A stretch of DNA of 64,000 bases from Bremia lactucae (Eukaryota > Oomycota > Peronosporomycetes > Peronosporales > Peronosporaceae), in NCBI RefSeq assembly GCF_004359215.1, contig NC_090613.1, positions 4,607,025 through 4,671,024 of the forward strand, in the 5' to 3' direction. Positions within the stretch are counted from its first letter, which is position 1; each line of letters opens with the position of its first letter. The notes beneath the pieces are model-generated. The model ran no database searches. It saw only the letters and a program-made list of their open reading frames with translations, and was not told where the DNA came from. Below, one piece after another: positions 9,063 through 20,588 of this stretch. Made by a program: the position numbers and the translations under genes.

Positions 9063-10124
9063 CCCTCGCTAAAAACAGCGGAGGACGCGGATCTGACGCT
9101 GTTGCAAAATCGCAACGGCGAGGCGGATCGTCAAAAAACGGTCGTGGTCAGTAGGTGCGGAGTACCCTACTTATCCAACAATTCTTTTGCAGGTCTTTTG
9201 ACGAAAGTTGCTTTTCACACACAAACATTGTGTTTAACTGCCCCAGGGGATGAGGCCACCTTTATCACCCTGAAAATAAAATTGTTAAGTAAGTCGCCGC
9301 TTAAGTCCCTAGTCGTTGTGGGCGTCGACTAACTTTATTAGACGCCAATTGCTAGAGGATCGCAGCTTAAATTTATTGAGCGCGTTATCCCTCTAGCGAG
9401 GATGACAGTGCGCCTAGCAACAAGCACATCTGTACGGTTAAAAAAATTTGAAGTTGATATCCAATACACGTTATAGGATAAACAGTACGATGATGTTTTC
9501 ATCATACTAGATTTGGATGACAAATACGATGTCATCCTTGAATTATCATGGCTCATAAAAAAGAGCCATGTATAAATTGGCAGCATTAAGCCGTGACGAT
9601 GCCTGTCTCGTGTTCATCAGATGGTCAACTGGTGAACTTTTTAGAGCGTAAACAAGCGTGTGGGTGTCCTACGAGTGAGTGGGATGGCCTCACTTGTGGT
9701 TCGGTCGTTTGCATGACTGCACAATACCTCAGTGCGAATACCCAACTCATTATGGAGTTAGATAGCGACGGCTGTGCACAAGCACAGGCAATCAAAAGGT
9801 TTGTTATTGTGACGTGGACATAGTTACCACCGGCTGTGCACCAGCACAGGCAATCAAAAGGTTTGTTATTGTGACGTGGACATAGTTACCGCCGGCTGTG
9901 CACAAGCACAGGCAGCATCGAAGTTCGACCACTCGAAAAAGTTAAGTGGTACGAAAAAGGATGCAAGCTTAATAAGCAACATCCAAGAAAGCTTAGAACG
10001 CCAGTCTATAAGCGACAATGCAAAAGTCCTAGATCGATCGAGTGTAGGCGCTTAAACACTTGATCTATTAGCGCCTCCAAAACTAACTTCGGAGATGACC
10101 CTGCGCCGCTTTTAACGACATTCC
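9063..10124 (+). pseudogene. F2 protease and protease-RT linker, inverted relative to its pol
   Basis: The frame at 9045-9332 contains AEDADLTLLQNRNGEA and LLTKVAFHTQTLCLTAPGDE, then LKSLV followed by the protease active-site region (Asp-Cys-Gly-Ala-Ser in the family, here VVVGVD). The rest, to about 10120, matches the linker at 28500-29300, including a 62-bp unit repeated in tandem. The strand switches from minus to plus at about 9062, inside one element's worth of sequence. It ends where an F1 antisense frame begins. Confidence 0.65.
9771..9918 (+). repeat. Tandem repeat, 62-bp unit, two full copies plus a part
   Basis: Units start at 9771, 9833 and 9895, each with GCTGTGCACAAGCACAGGCA and then a shared TTTGTTATTGTGACGTGGAC region. 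The first two differ at a few bases; the third is partial. The related F2 element at 28870-28980 has a diverged, less regular version. The unit encodes GlyCysAlaGlnAlaGlnAla-type residues in one frame. Confidence 0.75.
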
Positions 10125-10125
10125 G

Positions 10126-10910
10126 ATGTGGCGAAACAACGGTCACAGCGACTTAATACTACCGCGTGTGAAAGAATTCATCGGCGGTAATGTACCCCCT
10201 GTTTCTTCTCATCACGCCGCTCCTACTAGTCCTTTCGGAACTAGCGCAACGACAACTGGTACTCCTTCTCAAAGGTGGACACCAGGCTCGGTACGTCGAC
10301 GCGCAGCGCGTCGACCGGTTTCCAAGAGTCAAAACTCTTTGGTTTTCCTCTACTGGCCGAGGATTTGATGTTTCTGCTGCACGGAGCGGTGGGCATCCAA
10401 TCTTTTAACAAGGAGGCGTCGATTCCCAGCAGCATGCATCAGTGTAGGTGGCGCCCGATAGAAGCGGCGATTTTGCCCACCTATTCGCGGCAGCTTTTCG
10501 TGTTACCATTCAGTCGCAGGCTGGGCGCTGTTGAACAACGGATTAGGGATCTTGAAATTCAAGTCTCGCGACTGACTTCGGATCTTCACGATTTTCGTGT
10601 GAAGGATCGTCAGGGTTACGAACGCCTGAAACTAGGGCTGGACCTTTTGGAGAAGTTGATGCTGAGGAATCGACGATACGCGCGTGATGTTCCTCGCTCT
10701 CCAAGTTTGTATTGTGGTCGGAGCAGTCATTTGGCTAAAACTTTTTCACTTCTCCGTCTCACACACACCAGATCGACGCTCGACTCACAGTCGGCCTCAC
10801 CATCGGCCTTTTTAAACGGATGGGGGTATGTGATCTATTCTGTGTCAACAAACCGCTTCAGACGACCCACGAAAAATACGGGGACGTTTTCATATACGGG
10901 GGAAGGGTGA
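10126..10910 (+). other. F1 antisense frame, copy 2 (coiled-coil protein)
   Basis: A 211-codon frame (10275-10910) on the strand opposite F1 pol, with further similarity upstream to 10126 in another frame. Residues of about 84-130 read LGAVEQRIRDLEIQVSRLTS and DRQGYERLKLGLDLLEKL, a strong heptad pattern likely to form a coiled coil. An Arg/Ser-Pro rich region follows (RYARDVPRSPS...THTRSTLDSQSASPS). The same protein motifs recur at 21120-22310, 36670-37830, 42985-43290 and, inverted with its element, 59600-60652. The start lies near where the 3' LTR would be. The 3' end overlaps the integrase C-terminal frame by about 50 bp. Function unknown. Confidence 0.55.
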
Positions 10911-11475
10911 GCCTATTATTTAGACCTTTAACCTCTTCGACCACCGTAAAAGGCCCGATGAAACGCGGCAATATTTTCGTAGTACCTCCAGGCAGTACAG
11001 AAATTGCATTTTTAGGTAGAGTTGCAGTACTTAAGAGTACTTTATTTCCAACACTAAAGCTTTCATTGTTTTTGCGACCATTTCGGTCAGCATATTCTTT
11101 TTGTTTATCTTGTGCGCTTGCCATCGCGTTACGGACTTTTCATGTGATGGCTAATCACTCATTCACATAGCGTTAAGCCTCGCTCACGCATTTAGCATCA
11201 AACTCGCCTATGACACCGCCGAGAGGCAAGTCATAGGACGTAGTTGTAAATAACGAAGCATCGCCATCGTTTGGAAGCACAGGCATTCGTTGCCGTGAAT
11301 CCATACTGACCATTGCCAAACCGGCAGGGTCACTAGGGCAAGTTTCTATCTTTTGAGATGATACCCTCGCGGGCATCGTCATATTGACGAAACTGAGTCC
11401 CTCTTTCGCACAGAGCGAAGTGAGGGGCCCTCCCCCACAAAGACTCGGACTGCGTTCGAGGATGGCGCAGTCCAT
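10858..11475 (-). pseudogene. F1 integrase C-terminal (GPY/F) region, copy 2
   Basis: The frame at 10858-11124 contains EYADRNGRKNNESFSVGNKV, LPRFIGPFTVVEEVKGL and RLTLPPYMKTSPYF, the GPY/F-type integrase tail that helps target-DNA binding. The frame at 11173-11475 gives the preceding residues (SPSLCGGGPLTSL, ETCPSDPAGLA). A frameshift near 11150 separates the two. No chromodomain is seen in F1; the tail ends at the antisense frame. Confidence 0.65.
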
Positions 11476-12420
11476 TTACATAAAACGGTGCCTGACCTGT
11501 AATGGCGTAGACACTGTATTTATAGCGAGAGAATTTGTCTGATTTATTTTTTAAGAGCCGCTATTGTGCGTAATACATCCGTTACGACCCGGTTGGCACG
11601 TTCTGTTTGGCCATTGGTCTGGGGATGATTTGCGGTCGACATGTAGAGCTTGCTACCTAGCAGCTCAAGCACATAATGCCCAAAAACAGACGTGAAACGT
11701 GGATCCCGCGATACTATGGACCCTGGCATCCCGCGTAGTCGGTATACCTGATTCAGGAACAAGAGAGCTGCCTCCTTGTCTGTGATTGATGGTTTACATG
11801 GTGCTACATGCACCGTTTAGCTCAGTCTGTCTACAAAGACGACGAGCCCGTCCGACTCTTGATGTCGGGCATCATCCAAAGCGTGAAGTCCAGACTTACC
11901 AACTTCCATTAATCCATTAGAATCGGTAGCGGCTTCAATAGCGCACTGGACGGCGCAGGCTTTATGCGCTGACACTGTTCACAGGAGCGAATATAGTTAG
12001 CCACCGATCGATATAAGTGTGGCCACCAAAATACCTTTGACACTCGTAAGAATGTATTTTATCGACCTAGATGCTCACTCGATGTCGCATCATAGAGCTC
12101 GTAAAGGATCATTAACCTGAGATCTGATCATAGGATCACAACGTGACAGCTAAGGCCATAACAGACCATCGCTGATGCTAAAGCGATTTAGCTTAGCCTT
12201 TAGGTGCGACGGAATGGTTACCTTTCGTTCACCGAAGTATTCCAACAGCAGGCGACAATGTTCGACCTGACTGTTGCCTTTTTGGATATCGGATACTAAC
12301 GAACTCGTTACGTGGTGGATCTTAATGGCTGCCTACGTTGACGGCTCAGATTGTGCTTTAGCACTAGACACACACTTTTCTGGTGTCTTACCTCGAAGTC
12401 TGGTCTGCGTGCCAACGCGT
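11476..12420 (-). pseudogene. F1 integrase core, broken, copy 2
   Basis: The best part, 11544-11813, gives KEAALLFLNQVYRLRGMPGS, IVSRDPRFTSVFG and NHPQTNGQTERANRVVTDVL. Asp of the Ser-Asp-Arg-Asp motif is lost (IVSRDPRF), while the final Glu in GQTERAN is kept. The 11820-12420 part carries zinc-domain and first-Asp remnants with stops. By comparison the copy at 43630-44814 is intact over the same length. Confidence 0.7.
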
Positions 12421-12565
12421 CAAGCAAGACAATTGACTTAACCGGCTAGTATTCAACCTTCTAAATTAAATTTAGAGAAGTATGCTAGTCATCTTGCCAT
12501 TCTAGGCGAAATGTGTGATATGATTATTGCGGTCCGCAATGATGCGTGATCGTATAAACCACAAA

Positions 12566-13621
12566 TTATTCGGTTCCCAATAGGTGCACTCGAAACTTAG
12601 AAAGAGCATACTTTATTGCAAGTGCTCCTTCTTTTAATGTACGAAGAAATTCAGTTCCGCGGCTTTGAAAACTGGAACTGATAAGAGATGACACGGTCAA
12701 CGCCGTCGTCATCCTTCTCCATGCGCGCGCTACCAATTGCAAAATTACTTGCAGCGCAGACGACGCTAAAGGGCTTAACCGCATTTGACAATGCCAAGAC
12801 CGGTGCCTCAATAAGAGATTGCTTCATTGATGTGAGCGCATCTTCTTTTTCTTTTAACCAAACCCATTCTGTGTCCTTTTTGAGAAAGTCAGATAATGTT
12901 TTAGTTCGCTCAGCATAATTCTTGCTATACTTATGCAAGTAATTAGCGAGCCCTAGGAATTGGTGCAAATCCTTCACATGCTGTGGGATTGGCCATTCCT
13001 TTACTGATTTTACCTTGTCTGGGTCTGCTCGTACACCATGTGTACCTACGATGCAACCCAACACAGGTATCTCGGGGACCCCTATGACGCACTTTTGCAA
13101 GTTGACGTACGATTGGGCGTCCTCAAGAGTCTGCAACACAGCGTCAAAATGACGCTTGTGCGACTCTATTTTGCTCAGCCCGTCCTCGGCCCTACTGTGC
13201 ACGAATACATTGTCAAAGTAATGAGGCGCGTAGGCACAGTGCTGACGCATCATGTGAGTCACCACTCGGTTATATGTCGCTGGTGCGTTTTTCAAACCTT
13301 GGGGCAACACAAGCCACTCCCAAAGCATACCGCTTGGGGTGCTTACTGCCGTTTTGGCTACATCGGACTCTCTGATGAGTACCTGATAGTAGCCATCCTT
13401 CAAATCCATCGCGAAAAGATAGTTGACTTTTCCATGGAGTTTAACAAGACATCTTTTCGCGGGATTTGCGTTTCCGCCGGTTTCGTCGCCGTGTTCAGCT
13501 TATTGTAAGTGTGAACAATGCGCCATCTACCTGTGGCCTTACGCACACAGAAGGTCGGGCTGCAGTGCCTACTTGATTTCACGTATATGTCCCGCCTTGG
13601 CTCGCTTGTCGAAGAATTCAT
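12566..13621 (-). pseudogene. F1 reverse transcriptase and RNase H, copy 2
   Basis: A 252-codon open frame (12651-13409) runs from MDLKDGYYQVLIRES through AVSTPSGMLWEWLVLPQGLK, the active site HYFDNVFVHS (residues 63-72), CVIGVPEIPVLGCIVGTHGV, LHQFLGLANYLHKYSKNY and the RNase H start FSVVCAASNFAIGSA. The RT motif should be Tyr-x-Asp-Asp; here the second Asp is Asn, which should abolish polymerisation. Upstream, 13400-13621 gives the N-terminal KATGRWRIVHTYNKLNTATK part in a different frame, and 12566-12811 gives the RNase H end. Long and open, but inactive. Confidence 0.8.
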
Positions 13622-13919
13622 CGATATTTTCGACTTGTTCTTTCGGCAACGACCATTGCCTTGTCACACATACTTGTTGCCAGGTTCGAGATCAATTTCG
13701 TGCCCGATGTCCCTATCTGCTGCTTTTTTAGGCGGCTCGGCACTTCTTCTGGGAACACATCCCGATGTTTCTACAGAGCCTCAAAGAACGGACTGTCTCT
13801 CTGGCATCCAAACCTTGAGCAGCGAGCCGTTTATTTAACGCTCTCGTCCATTGTGGACGACGAGCAACAGCTCAGTACGAATTAAAGAAAGGAAAGATCC
13901 ACGACACCTCCGGGAGTTT

Positions 13920-14836
13920 TACTATCTCCTCGGCAGCCTATAAGACGTGCTGGAGCACCTCAACAAAGGATGCCTCCGCAAATTCGTCTTCGACGGCGTC
14001 GAACACCTGATTCGAAGGCCCGTCCTCTTCAATTGGGACCGATCCAACGGTCTATCGTTTCGAAGTGCCTTCGATCGTCCTTTTCTGTCGGCTACCCGTT
14101 CTCTGAGTAACCACGACGTTTGACTGGGAAGCGGGTGCCGTTGCTCTCCTGGCCAACGCACCTCTTCCAACCGCATTAGGCTCTAGGCACTTTGTTGAGT
14201 CATGCGACGCTTGACTTCCTGTCAGCTTGCCGTCTACTGCCACAGGCTCTCGGCTCTATGCAGGACCATTGGACGCATGACTACTTGTCATTACCCTTAA
14301 CACTACCCCAGTCTCCACGAGCTGGGTAAGAATTGGTGATGTTTGACATCCCGTCAACGTACCCTCAACTGTGTTCGACACGACATCAGTTGTATACGCC
14401 TCTCGCAGGAGCACATCCTTTACGGTGTCCTGCGTAGAGTTCGGAACTGTGCGTTTACGGCAGTATAACCATGATTGGTGCTTTGCCAACCATGACATGC
14501 CTAGGGTGAGGTCATACGGACTCTCCATACCTAGCACTGTGAACTTCTCTTGACAAGACAAGTCACTAAAGCTGAAGGCGAGTTCCACCCGAACTTCTTC
14601 AGATTTGACGAGCACGCCGTTCGCTAAACGAACGGCCGCCTCTTCTCACTTGCCATCCTGGCAAAGCGACTCAAACATCGCCGGTCTCTGATTTTGAGCC
14701 GCCGGTCTTCAAAATTCTGTGATGTACCCGAGTCCACAAGGAGGGTTATCGGATGGTGATAGCCTCGTACTCGAGCGACATAGAACAGCAGGGTTGAGGT
14801 CCAAAATATCGAGATTTCAGGGACCATGCTATCCAT
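13920..14836 (-). pseudogene. F1 aspartic protease and linker, copy 2
   Basis: The frame at 14624-14836 has HHPITLLVDSGTSQNF, with an intact Asp-Ser-Gly active-site motif. It is followed in another frame (14256-14615) by the ELAFSFSD and YDLTLGMSWLAKHQSW stretches of the protease C-terminal half, and then the linker VETGVVLRVMTSSHASNG. At least two frameshifts separate active site and flap. Linker remnants continue to 13920. Confidence 0.7.
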
Positions 14837-14925
14837 TTGTTCGATAACTACAACTAAGGGGTAGCTTCAGAGTCTGCGTCTGTAGGGCATCCCGCCCCTG
14901 CTGCTCTCCTGCATATCCCGAATTC

Positions 14926-15978
14926 TCAGCGGTCGATATAGAACTCACGCGTCTCGCAGGCTAGTTCTGCCATCACCCTTGGGTAGGGAGTCCTTGTGCT
15001 GGGTGGTTTAGCCCCAGCAGGAACTCTGGCATAGCAGCGAGCCATCACATGGCCGCGCTCGGCGCACTTGTAGCAGACTACGTCTGCATTGCCCAACATC
15101 AAAGGAGTGGCATCCGACCTCTCGGCCGACGGCTTATACCAAGTAGTCACCGAGGCACTGTTGAAGGATTGCTTCTCCATTAAGGCAATTTGAATTGCCT
15201 CTTTCATCTTCAACGGTACCTTTTTAAAAAGGGCCTGTCGCGATTGCCCGCGCCGTAGTCCGTTTATAAGCATGGGCACCTTAATGTGTTCCGATATCGG
15301 TCTCACAGTGATGGACGCCGACAGCGAGCGCATCTCCTGCACATATTCTTGGAGGGATTGCTTCGCTTGTCGCGCCCCATACAAGCGCGCCTGAAGCAAC
15401 ACTTCGTTGTTTGGGATACATGGCGCAGATCTTTATTTTAAAGATCGCTCATGATGGGAATACCTTAACGTCCGCCATAAGCTCCATCTAAGCCCACTTT
15501 GAGGCCTCACCGCGCAAATGCGACATCGCGTACGACACCATCCGAGTGTAGTCCTCGAAGAGCTGCGTTACACCGCATTTCTCAACGGCTAATAGCCAGA
15601 AGAGAATCGTGTGCACTGGAGTTCCATCGAGCTTGAGTGGGTCCGTCCTAATGGACCTCAGCTGATGCGGCTGGGCGGAGAGCATCTCAACACAGTTGAG
15701 AGCCTCGCTCCGAGCCTGCTCACACCTAAACTCATCTGAGTCCTAAGGAGGACTACGCCGCACATGGCTATGTACCTCGGACGCGGCTCTTCGCTGCCCG
15801 AGCACAAACGCCCCAAATTGCTCCAACTTAGCAACATGACGCTTAGGAGGACTGCCCAGTAGTCTGGCCGGTCTTGCACACCAAGTCCCTGTGCCAAGCG
15901 CTCTGTCACCACCCGATAATGTACGGAGAGGTGAAGGAAACGAGCCCTATCGATATTGAGGCTAATCCTTACTGACAA
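14926..15978 (-). pseudogene. F1 gag, broken, copy 2
   Basis: Three frames follow one another: 15978-15658 (INIDRARFLHLSVHYRVV-like start), 15685-15488 (VEKCGVTQLFEDYTRMVSYA, MSHLRGEASKWA) and 15402-14926 (SLQEYVQEMRSLSASITVRP, INGLRRGQSRQALFKKVPLK). The last carries the only complete F1 zinc knuckle in the window, CYKCAERGHVMARC (CX2CX4HX4C). Gag packages element RNA in a particle; this one is dead because of frameshifts near 15690 and 15420. Confidence 0.75.
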
Positions 15979-16017
15979 GCTCTGAGAGACGAGTCGTGGG
16001 AAGGACTACTAGTGCTA

Positions 16018-16262
16018 CCCAGTGCCACGCACTGCATCTTCTGAGTACAGTGAGGAAGCGTTTAATCGTCGTCTCCTACTTACAGTGAGGTAGTTGGTGG
16101 GCGCCTTAGCGACCTCACACAACGAACTAAAACCCTTTGTTTAAGTGACGTCACGGAAGTGGTAATTCGTAATTACTTCACTTCAGTAATTGATCATCCC
16201 GTTAAGCACCCAAAGTGAATTTAATGGATTGTGTAACATAGGGCAACTTTAGCCCGTAACAC
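16018..16262 (-). repeat. LTR1 remnant, 5' LTR of F1 copy 2
   Basis: Matches both ends of LTR1 (CAGTGAGGTAGTTGGTGGGC and the GTAACATAGGGCAACTTTAG end) but lacks the AT-rich middle of about 250 bp found in the copies at 20589 and 47956. A primer-site remnant, GGTAGCACTAGTAGTCC, lies at its gag side (about 16000-16017). Confidence 0.65.
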
Positions 16263-16289
16263 GGGGCGTTGGAGAGTCGTAACCAGCCA

Positions 16290-17200
16290 CTCCCATAGCA
16301 AACCGCTTGGGAAGCTAACCGCTGTTAGCGGGATATAATTAGCTTGCATGAGCAGTTAATAATAAACATTGACAAAGTCAAGTGCATATTGTTCTGGAGA
16401 AATCCTTTCTAGGAATGGGGTTTGGGCTGGTACAGTGGCAGCATCAAGCTTGTTATAAGCAGGTACAATACGCCTTTTACCATTCGGCTTTTATTAACAA
16501 AAATCGTCGGAGTCGAATGGGGAGATTTAATCTCGTGTACCATTCCAGCCTCGTGCTAAGCGCGGAAGAAGTCGTCAATGACGTCACACAGCTTCTTTGG
16601 TAAAAGCCACTGTCGTGTTACACTGTATTTCGTTCCAGAAATAAAGTAACAAGTGCATGAGGGAGGTTAACCCGATGGTAAATTGATACACACCATATCT
16701 TGTGACTCTGTAACTAAGGAAAAGTATGGATCCGTGGGATTAAGTAAGGGTCAATGATCCACTCCGCGCACTAAGTGCGCACCAAAATCGCTTTGTGTCC
16801 TTCATGACGGCTTTGTTCAGAAGCGATGATGAGTTTAACTGAGTATCTGGTCAAATGACCACCATCTCAGATAAGTCATTAGCCTTTAAGGCTCGGCAAC
16901 CAACATTCCCTCTAGCTCTAAAATAGCGTGTAACGAAGGTATTGCTAAATGCTAACTTTCATTCAGGGTTACTCATCACACCATCGACAAGCGTATAAAC
17001 TGCTTGCTAGTGTCACTTTGTAACGTTATAGACGCTTCGTGCTCGGTGTCAAGACAATAAGACTCTTTAAAGGCCGGAACATCCACGCTCCCAAGTTGTA
17101 CAGATTTCACAACCTTTATTGTTCTTTACCGGGCTGGTGTCCGTTTCGACATTCGACGAGAAGTTATGTAACTCAAATTCCTTGTCTAGTGACCGTTTTT
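16290..17200 (-). pseudogene. F3 reverse transcriptase N-terminal half, broken
   Basis: Minus-strand translation between 16290 and 16620 gives remnants of the WRIVxxYNKLxAATVPAQ motif, the (P)IPRKDF stretch, the ALDLVD-like first catalytic strand and a Ser-(x)-Met-Leu-Trp-Glu-Trp end, matching the F3 copy at 5842-6123 and the F1/F2 palm. No long frame is open. The part 16700-17200 is linker with no recognisable domain. Confidence 0.5.
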
Positions 17201-17890
17201 TTTTTACGTGTCATTCACGTGCAATAGAAGGGTCTTACTCGGAATGCCTTGACAAATTGCCAATAGTATAACGACTTACACTCAGTATGGTGCCACCTCG
17301 GTCGACCAAACCCGATAAACCAGACGTGCCACTCAACGTGTCTTAGGGATAATACACCCTTGATATTTCAGCCGTAGGCCCATAATGTGTTCATAATTCA
17401 GTGATTCGCTATCGCAACAAGTGTCACTCGACGGAGATGTGCCGCCTCACCCCCTTTTACTGAGCCGGGCTCAAAATTAGTGTGTTCAACATTGGACTTC
17501 ATCAGTTCAGACATTCCAATGCCTAGCAGACCGACAGATTCGTTCATAATTTGCACCAGAAGCGCTTTTGTTACCCTCAAAAGATTTTCTAGGAACATTG
17601 CGCGTTGCGCCTAAAGTCTTTGACGTTCAATCGATTAAGAAGTTATGGCTTTCAAGCAAGGCCATACCAAGTTTCTCGAATCCAATCAAGGACGAGACAG
17701 CATTCAACACCGTCAAATTATAACCTTAATACCTAAGTTTAACGGAGCTTAACGAACAGTGACACGAGTCTCAGTCGCTAAGCGAACAGTGATTATATCA
17801 CCTTCATGCGCTTTAAGGGAAAGACGTCGAGCATAATTGCAAGATGTCCCTGAGTCAATTCCAATGCACCATGGCTTATAAAAGCCCTTT
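17200..17890 (-). pseudogene. F3 aspartic protease region, broken
   Basis: At about 17880-17780 the minus strand reads KGFYKPWCIGIDSGTSCNYA, an Asp-Ser-Gly protease active site, followed by LSLKAHEGDIITVRLATETR. The 17398-17598 frame (LLRVTKALLVQIMNESVGLL) is the following linker. The active-site motif is intact but the frame is interrupted soon after. Confidence 0.55.
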
Positions 17891-19510
17891 ACAGTCGCAC
17901 GAGCGACAAACAAGCCAGACTTGTACTCACGCCCCGTACAGATCTGATTCGGGCTAGGTCCTGTTTACTCTCACCTCCCAAAGGTTTAAAAAGCCTACGT
18001 CTTCCCAAGTAGGGCACGACGATTTTTCGCACCGTGCCAGATTTCTGATCTAGCTCGGGATTGTTGCTTCTTTGAGCTTTGCGCGGATTACGCAATGGAC
18101 AAGCCGGGCTTACATGCTTGGTGCTCCCACACGTACAACATCTACGAATGCTACGAGGCTGTTCAATCGTCTTCGTCGTCAGCGAGGCTGAGGTTCACGG
18201 GTTCCGTTCTGTTAGACGAAACCGATGTGCTCGAGGAGCTTATACAATACCCATAAGCCCTAACGCGAGAGGATTTTAAGGCGTATACCGTGTTCAACGC
18301 AATGTCAACCGCTATTTCAAAAGTAGCGGGATGGGAAAGATATAGCTCCGTTCGGGCAACACCCACGTTAAGCCCTTTCATAAAGATGGTAAATAGAATC
18401 ACTTCCGGCAATGGGTTTTGCTGCATGGCAGCGATAAGAATCCTCACCTCCTGGACATAGTCCGCTAGGGTACGTATACCCTAAAGAGACGCTAAAATTA
18501 GATCGTACTTGAAAAATCTGATAAGGCGGCGCAAGCATGCGGGTTAAATTCCGTTTTAGCGAAGTCATGTGGGAAAAGTTGCATTTATGGAAGTGCCACA
18601 TGTGAGGGCCTACACTGGCTCTACCACCGAGCTTATAGACGGCTAGAGTGACCTTATGTTGCTCGGTTTGGATCATGGCCAAAGTTATGGCCATGTCCAT
18701 TTGCCTGAGCCAAAGAAGGAGAGTTTCTCCCGCTTTGCCACCATACGTGCGAACAGTGACAAACTATAGACCAGATCTTGCGGAGGTGACGACCCACTTT
18801 TTCAAACAAAGCATCGTTTTCGCTATTTAATTCGTTAGGAAACAAAACGACCGGAGATTTCCTGATTGAGGACATCGAGACCCCACGGGCCTGATCACGC
18901 AAACGCGTCAAATCTTGACGTCTCGTCATTAACTTTGGTGTAAGGTATCGCGTTTGAGAGTGTCACGAGCAGCGAACTCTTCCGGAGTCTTCGCCTTGGG
19001 TCCCGAGATCTATACGGTCAAGCTGCGACCTATAACCTATTGGAGGCGCTCGTCCACACTAAGTGGAGTGAAACGATATTTACTGTGAGCTTTTGCTTTC
19101 GCAAGGAACCGCTGCTTGACGACAAGTTCGCTCCTCTCTGAGGATTGACTGCCTGCTTGCTCTTCATCGAACACGTTCGTAATTATATCGGCCTCAGGTC
19201 TCGGTGGCCTGCGCAATGCAGGTAAAGCATCCGCGGCATCACGTCTTTTGCCTCTTGTTATTAGGTGTAAATTTTGCACTGTCGTATACCAATATCGCAA
19301 TTTTGTCTGGGAACGGATTTGGGGCCAGACGAGATTCGTCCACACGACGAGGCGCGAAGGAGTGACGCTCCTTCCTCTGTACTCCGATGAAGTGGTGGAA
19401 AATCCATATTCCACCATTTTTTTCGTCGTTAAAGAAGGAGCTGAAAGTCGGCGACTCACGTTTACTTTTCATCTGGCAAAGGAATGCAAAATAAAACCGG
19501 ACGAATAGCT
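17890..19510 (-). pseudogene. F3 gag, broken, with intact zinc knuckle
   Basis: The N-terminus at about 19494 reads MKSKRESPTFSSFFND. Further on are RSELVVKQRFLAKAKAHSKY (about 19100), the gag core MDMAITLAMIQTEQHKVTLA (18700-18640) and VRILIAAMQQNPLPEVILFT with FMKGLNVGVARTELY (18450-18330). The zinc knuckle CCTCGSTKHVSPAC (CX2CX4HX4C) lies at about 18160-18110. These are the parts of a Ty3/gypsy gag in order. At least four frameshifts separate them. Confidence 0.65.
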
Positions 19511-19620
19511 CTTGAAATTTCAACCTTAAAAGTAAATGAAGAGAATATTGCCACTCGGTGTCAACAGTCTGATGGGGGGGGTACACTTCGGTTAGTGAAC
19601 GGTTGTTGTGGTACATTTAC

Positions 19621-20588
19621 TATATGCGCAAATACCCTTTTGTTCTATTTGAAATAGTTAATCACTATAATCTCGTTTATTATGGGTAACATATGTAGAT
19701 ATAAATCTGGTGGCCATTTTAAATTAGTCAGGATAAAGTTTTGATTGAGAAAACCAAATAAACTGTAGTTCTTCTTTTGATCTTTGAGCGTCTAGTGCCT
19801 TCCTAAGGCTTGCGCATTGATCTACAAGAAAAAGAAGCCTTTCTAAGGTACGTGCTCTCGGGCACTAGTTGCCACTTGGTTTTACAAACCCCTGAATCCT
19901 TGAACTATTAATTACCAAGTGTAAGAGCTTGTACGACCCACACAATTGGTTGAACCTATAAGTTCTATAGAACTCAGTGACCCTTTGAGTCTATAAGTCT
20001 TCCTTTGATTAAAGGAGTGAGGTAGCTCCGCTACATTTGAGCACTAGTTGCTACTTTATAAAAGAAACACTAAGTCCTATAGGCCAGGACTATATAAGCT
20101 CAACGAGAGGACTCTATCAGTCGTTAGTTGCTTTAATTTCTAGAGCTAACCTAGTCTTTCCCCTAAACCTCATTCTTTTTGCTCACGGATTATTTTGGCT
20201 TGAATAATATCAGCTTTTGAACACCAGGGTTGTCATCTAAACCTGAACATTTAAAGTCAGATGGTTAACGGAACGGTAAAACGGATTTGGAAACATATAC
20301 ATAACAGCGCACGCGCCGATACTCCAAACACTTTTATAATAAATGCTCCGCAACCAAAGCTATTAATAGATATTACCGTGCATAGCACTTCACTCTTTAT
20401 CTGTTTTTTGCGGTTCCGTGGACCTGACTTTAATGAAGCCGAAATGCTCACGTCTGAGTAGATTTGTTTCTGGCTAATGGAGCGCATGCCTCCTGTTTAG
20501 GAGCCGTTATGCCGATATGGTTAAATGAGCGGGTAGACCAGCTTATTGAGAGCCGTCATAGTGTCAAACGCGCGCAAGAGCTATGCAT
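19621..20588. other. Non-coding stretch, possible F3 leader or unassigned LTR
   Basis: AT-rich with no credible gene. The first 140 bp (to about 19760) match, reversed, the fragment at 42480-42620, so they belong to F3. At 19787-20170 there are imperfect internal repeats (GTGCCTTCCTAAGG / AAGCCTTTCTAAGG; GGGCACTAGTTGCCACTT / GAGCACTAGTTGCTACTT) and a TATA-like CTATATAAGC on the plus strand. This could be a lone LTR of a family not otherwise present. 20170-20588 shows nothing recognisable. Confidence 0.35.

Larger units (their letters stand above)
10125..16262 (-). mobile_element. F1 Ty3/gypsy element, copy 2, long but dead
   Basis: On the minus strand, from high to low: shortened 5' LTR1 (16018-16262), gag (15978-14926), protease (14836-13920), reverse transcriptase and RNase H (13621-12566), integrase (12420-11175) and integrase C-terminal domain (11124-10858). 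The F1 antisense frame is on the plus strand (10126-10910). The 3' LTR is missing; the left end abuts F2 sequence. All coding parts have frameshifts or stops except a 252-codon RT/RNase H frame. Confidence 0.75.
16290..19620 (-). mobile_element. F3 Ty3/gypsy element, copy 2, 3'-truncated
   Basis: Minus-strand gag (19510-17900), protease (17890-17200) and reverse transcriptase (about 17000-16290) in the standard order. It is cut at 16290 within the RT, where F1 LTR1 begins. It shares sequence with copy 1 (5750-7320) and with the fragment at 42480-42984. Confidence 0.65.

Noticed and set aside
13038..13508. 156-codon plus frame opposite F1 RT, with similar frames at 40079, 45453 and 24649
   Set aside because: It recurs in every F1 copy, but it lies exactly opposite the RT palm and thumb, so RT constraint explains its conservation. 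It has no independent motif.
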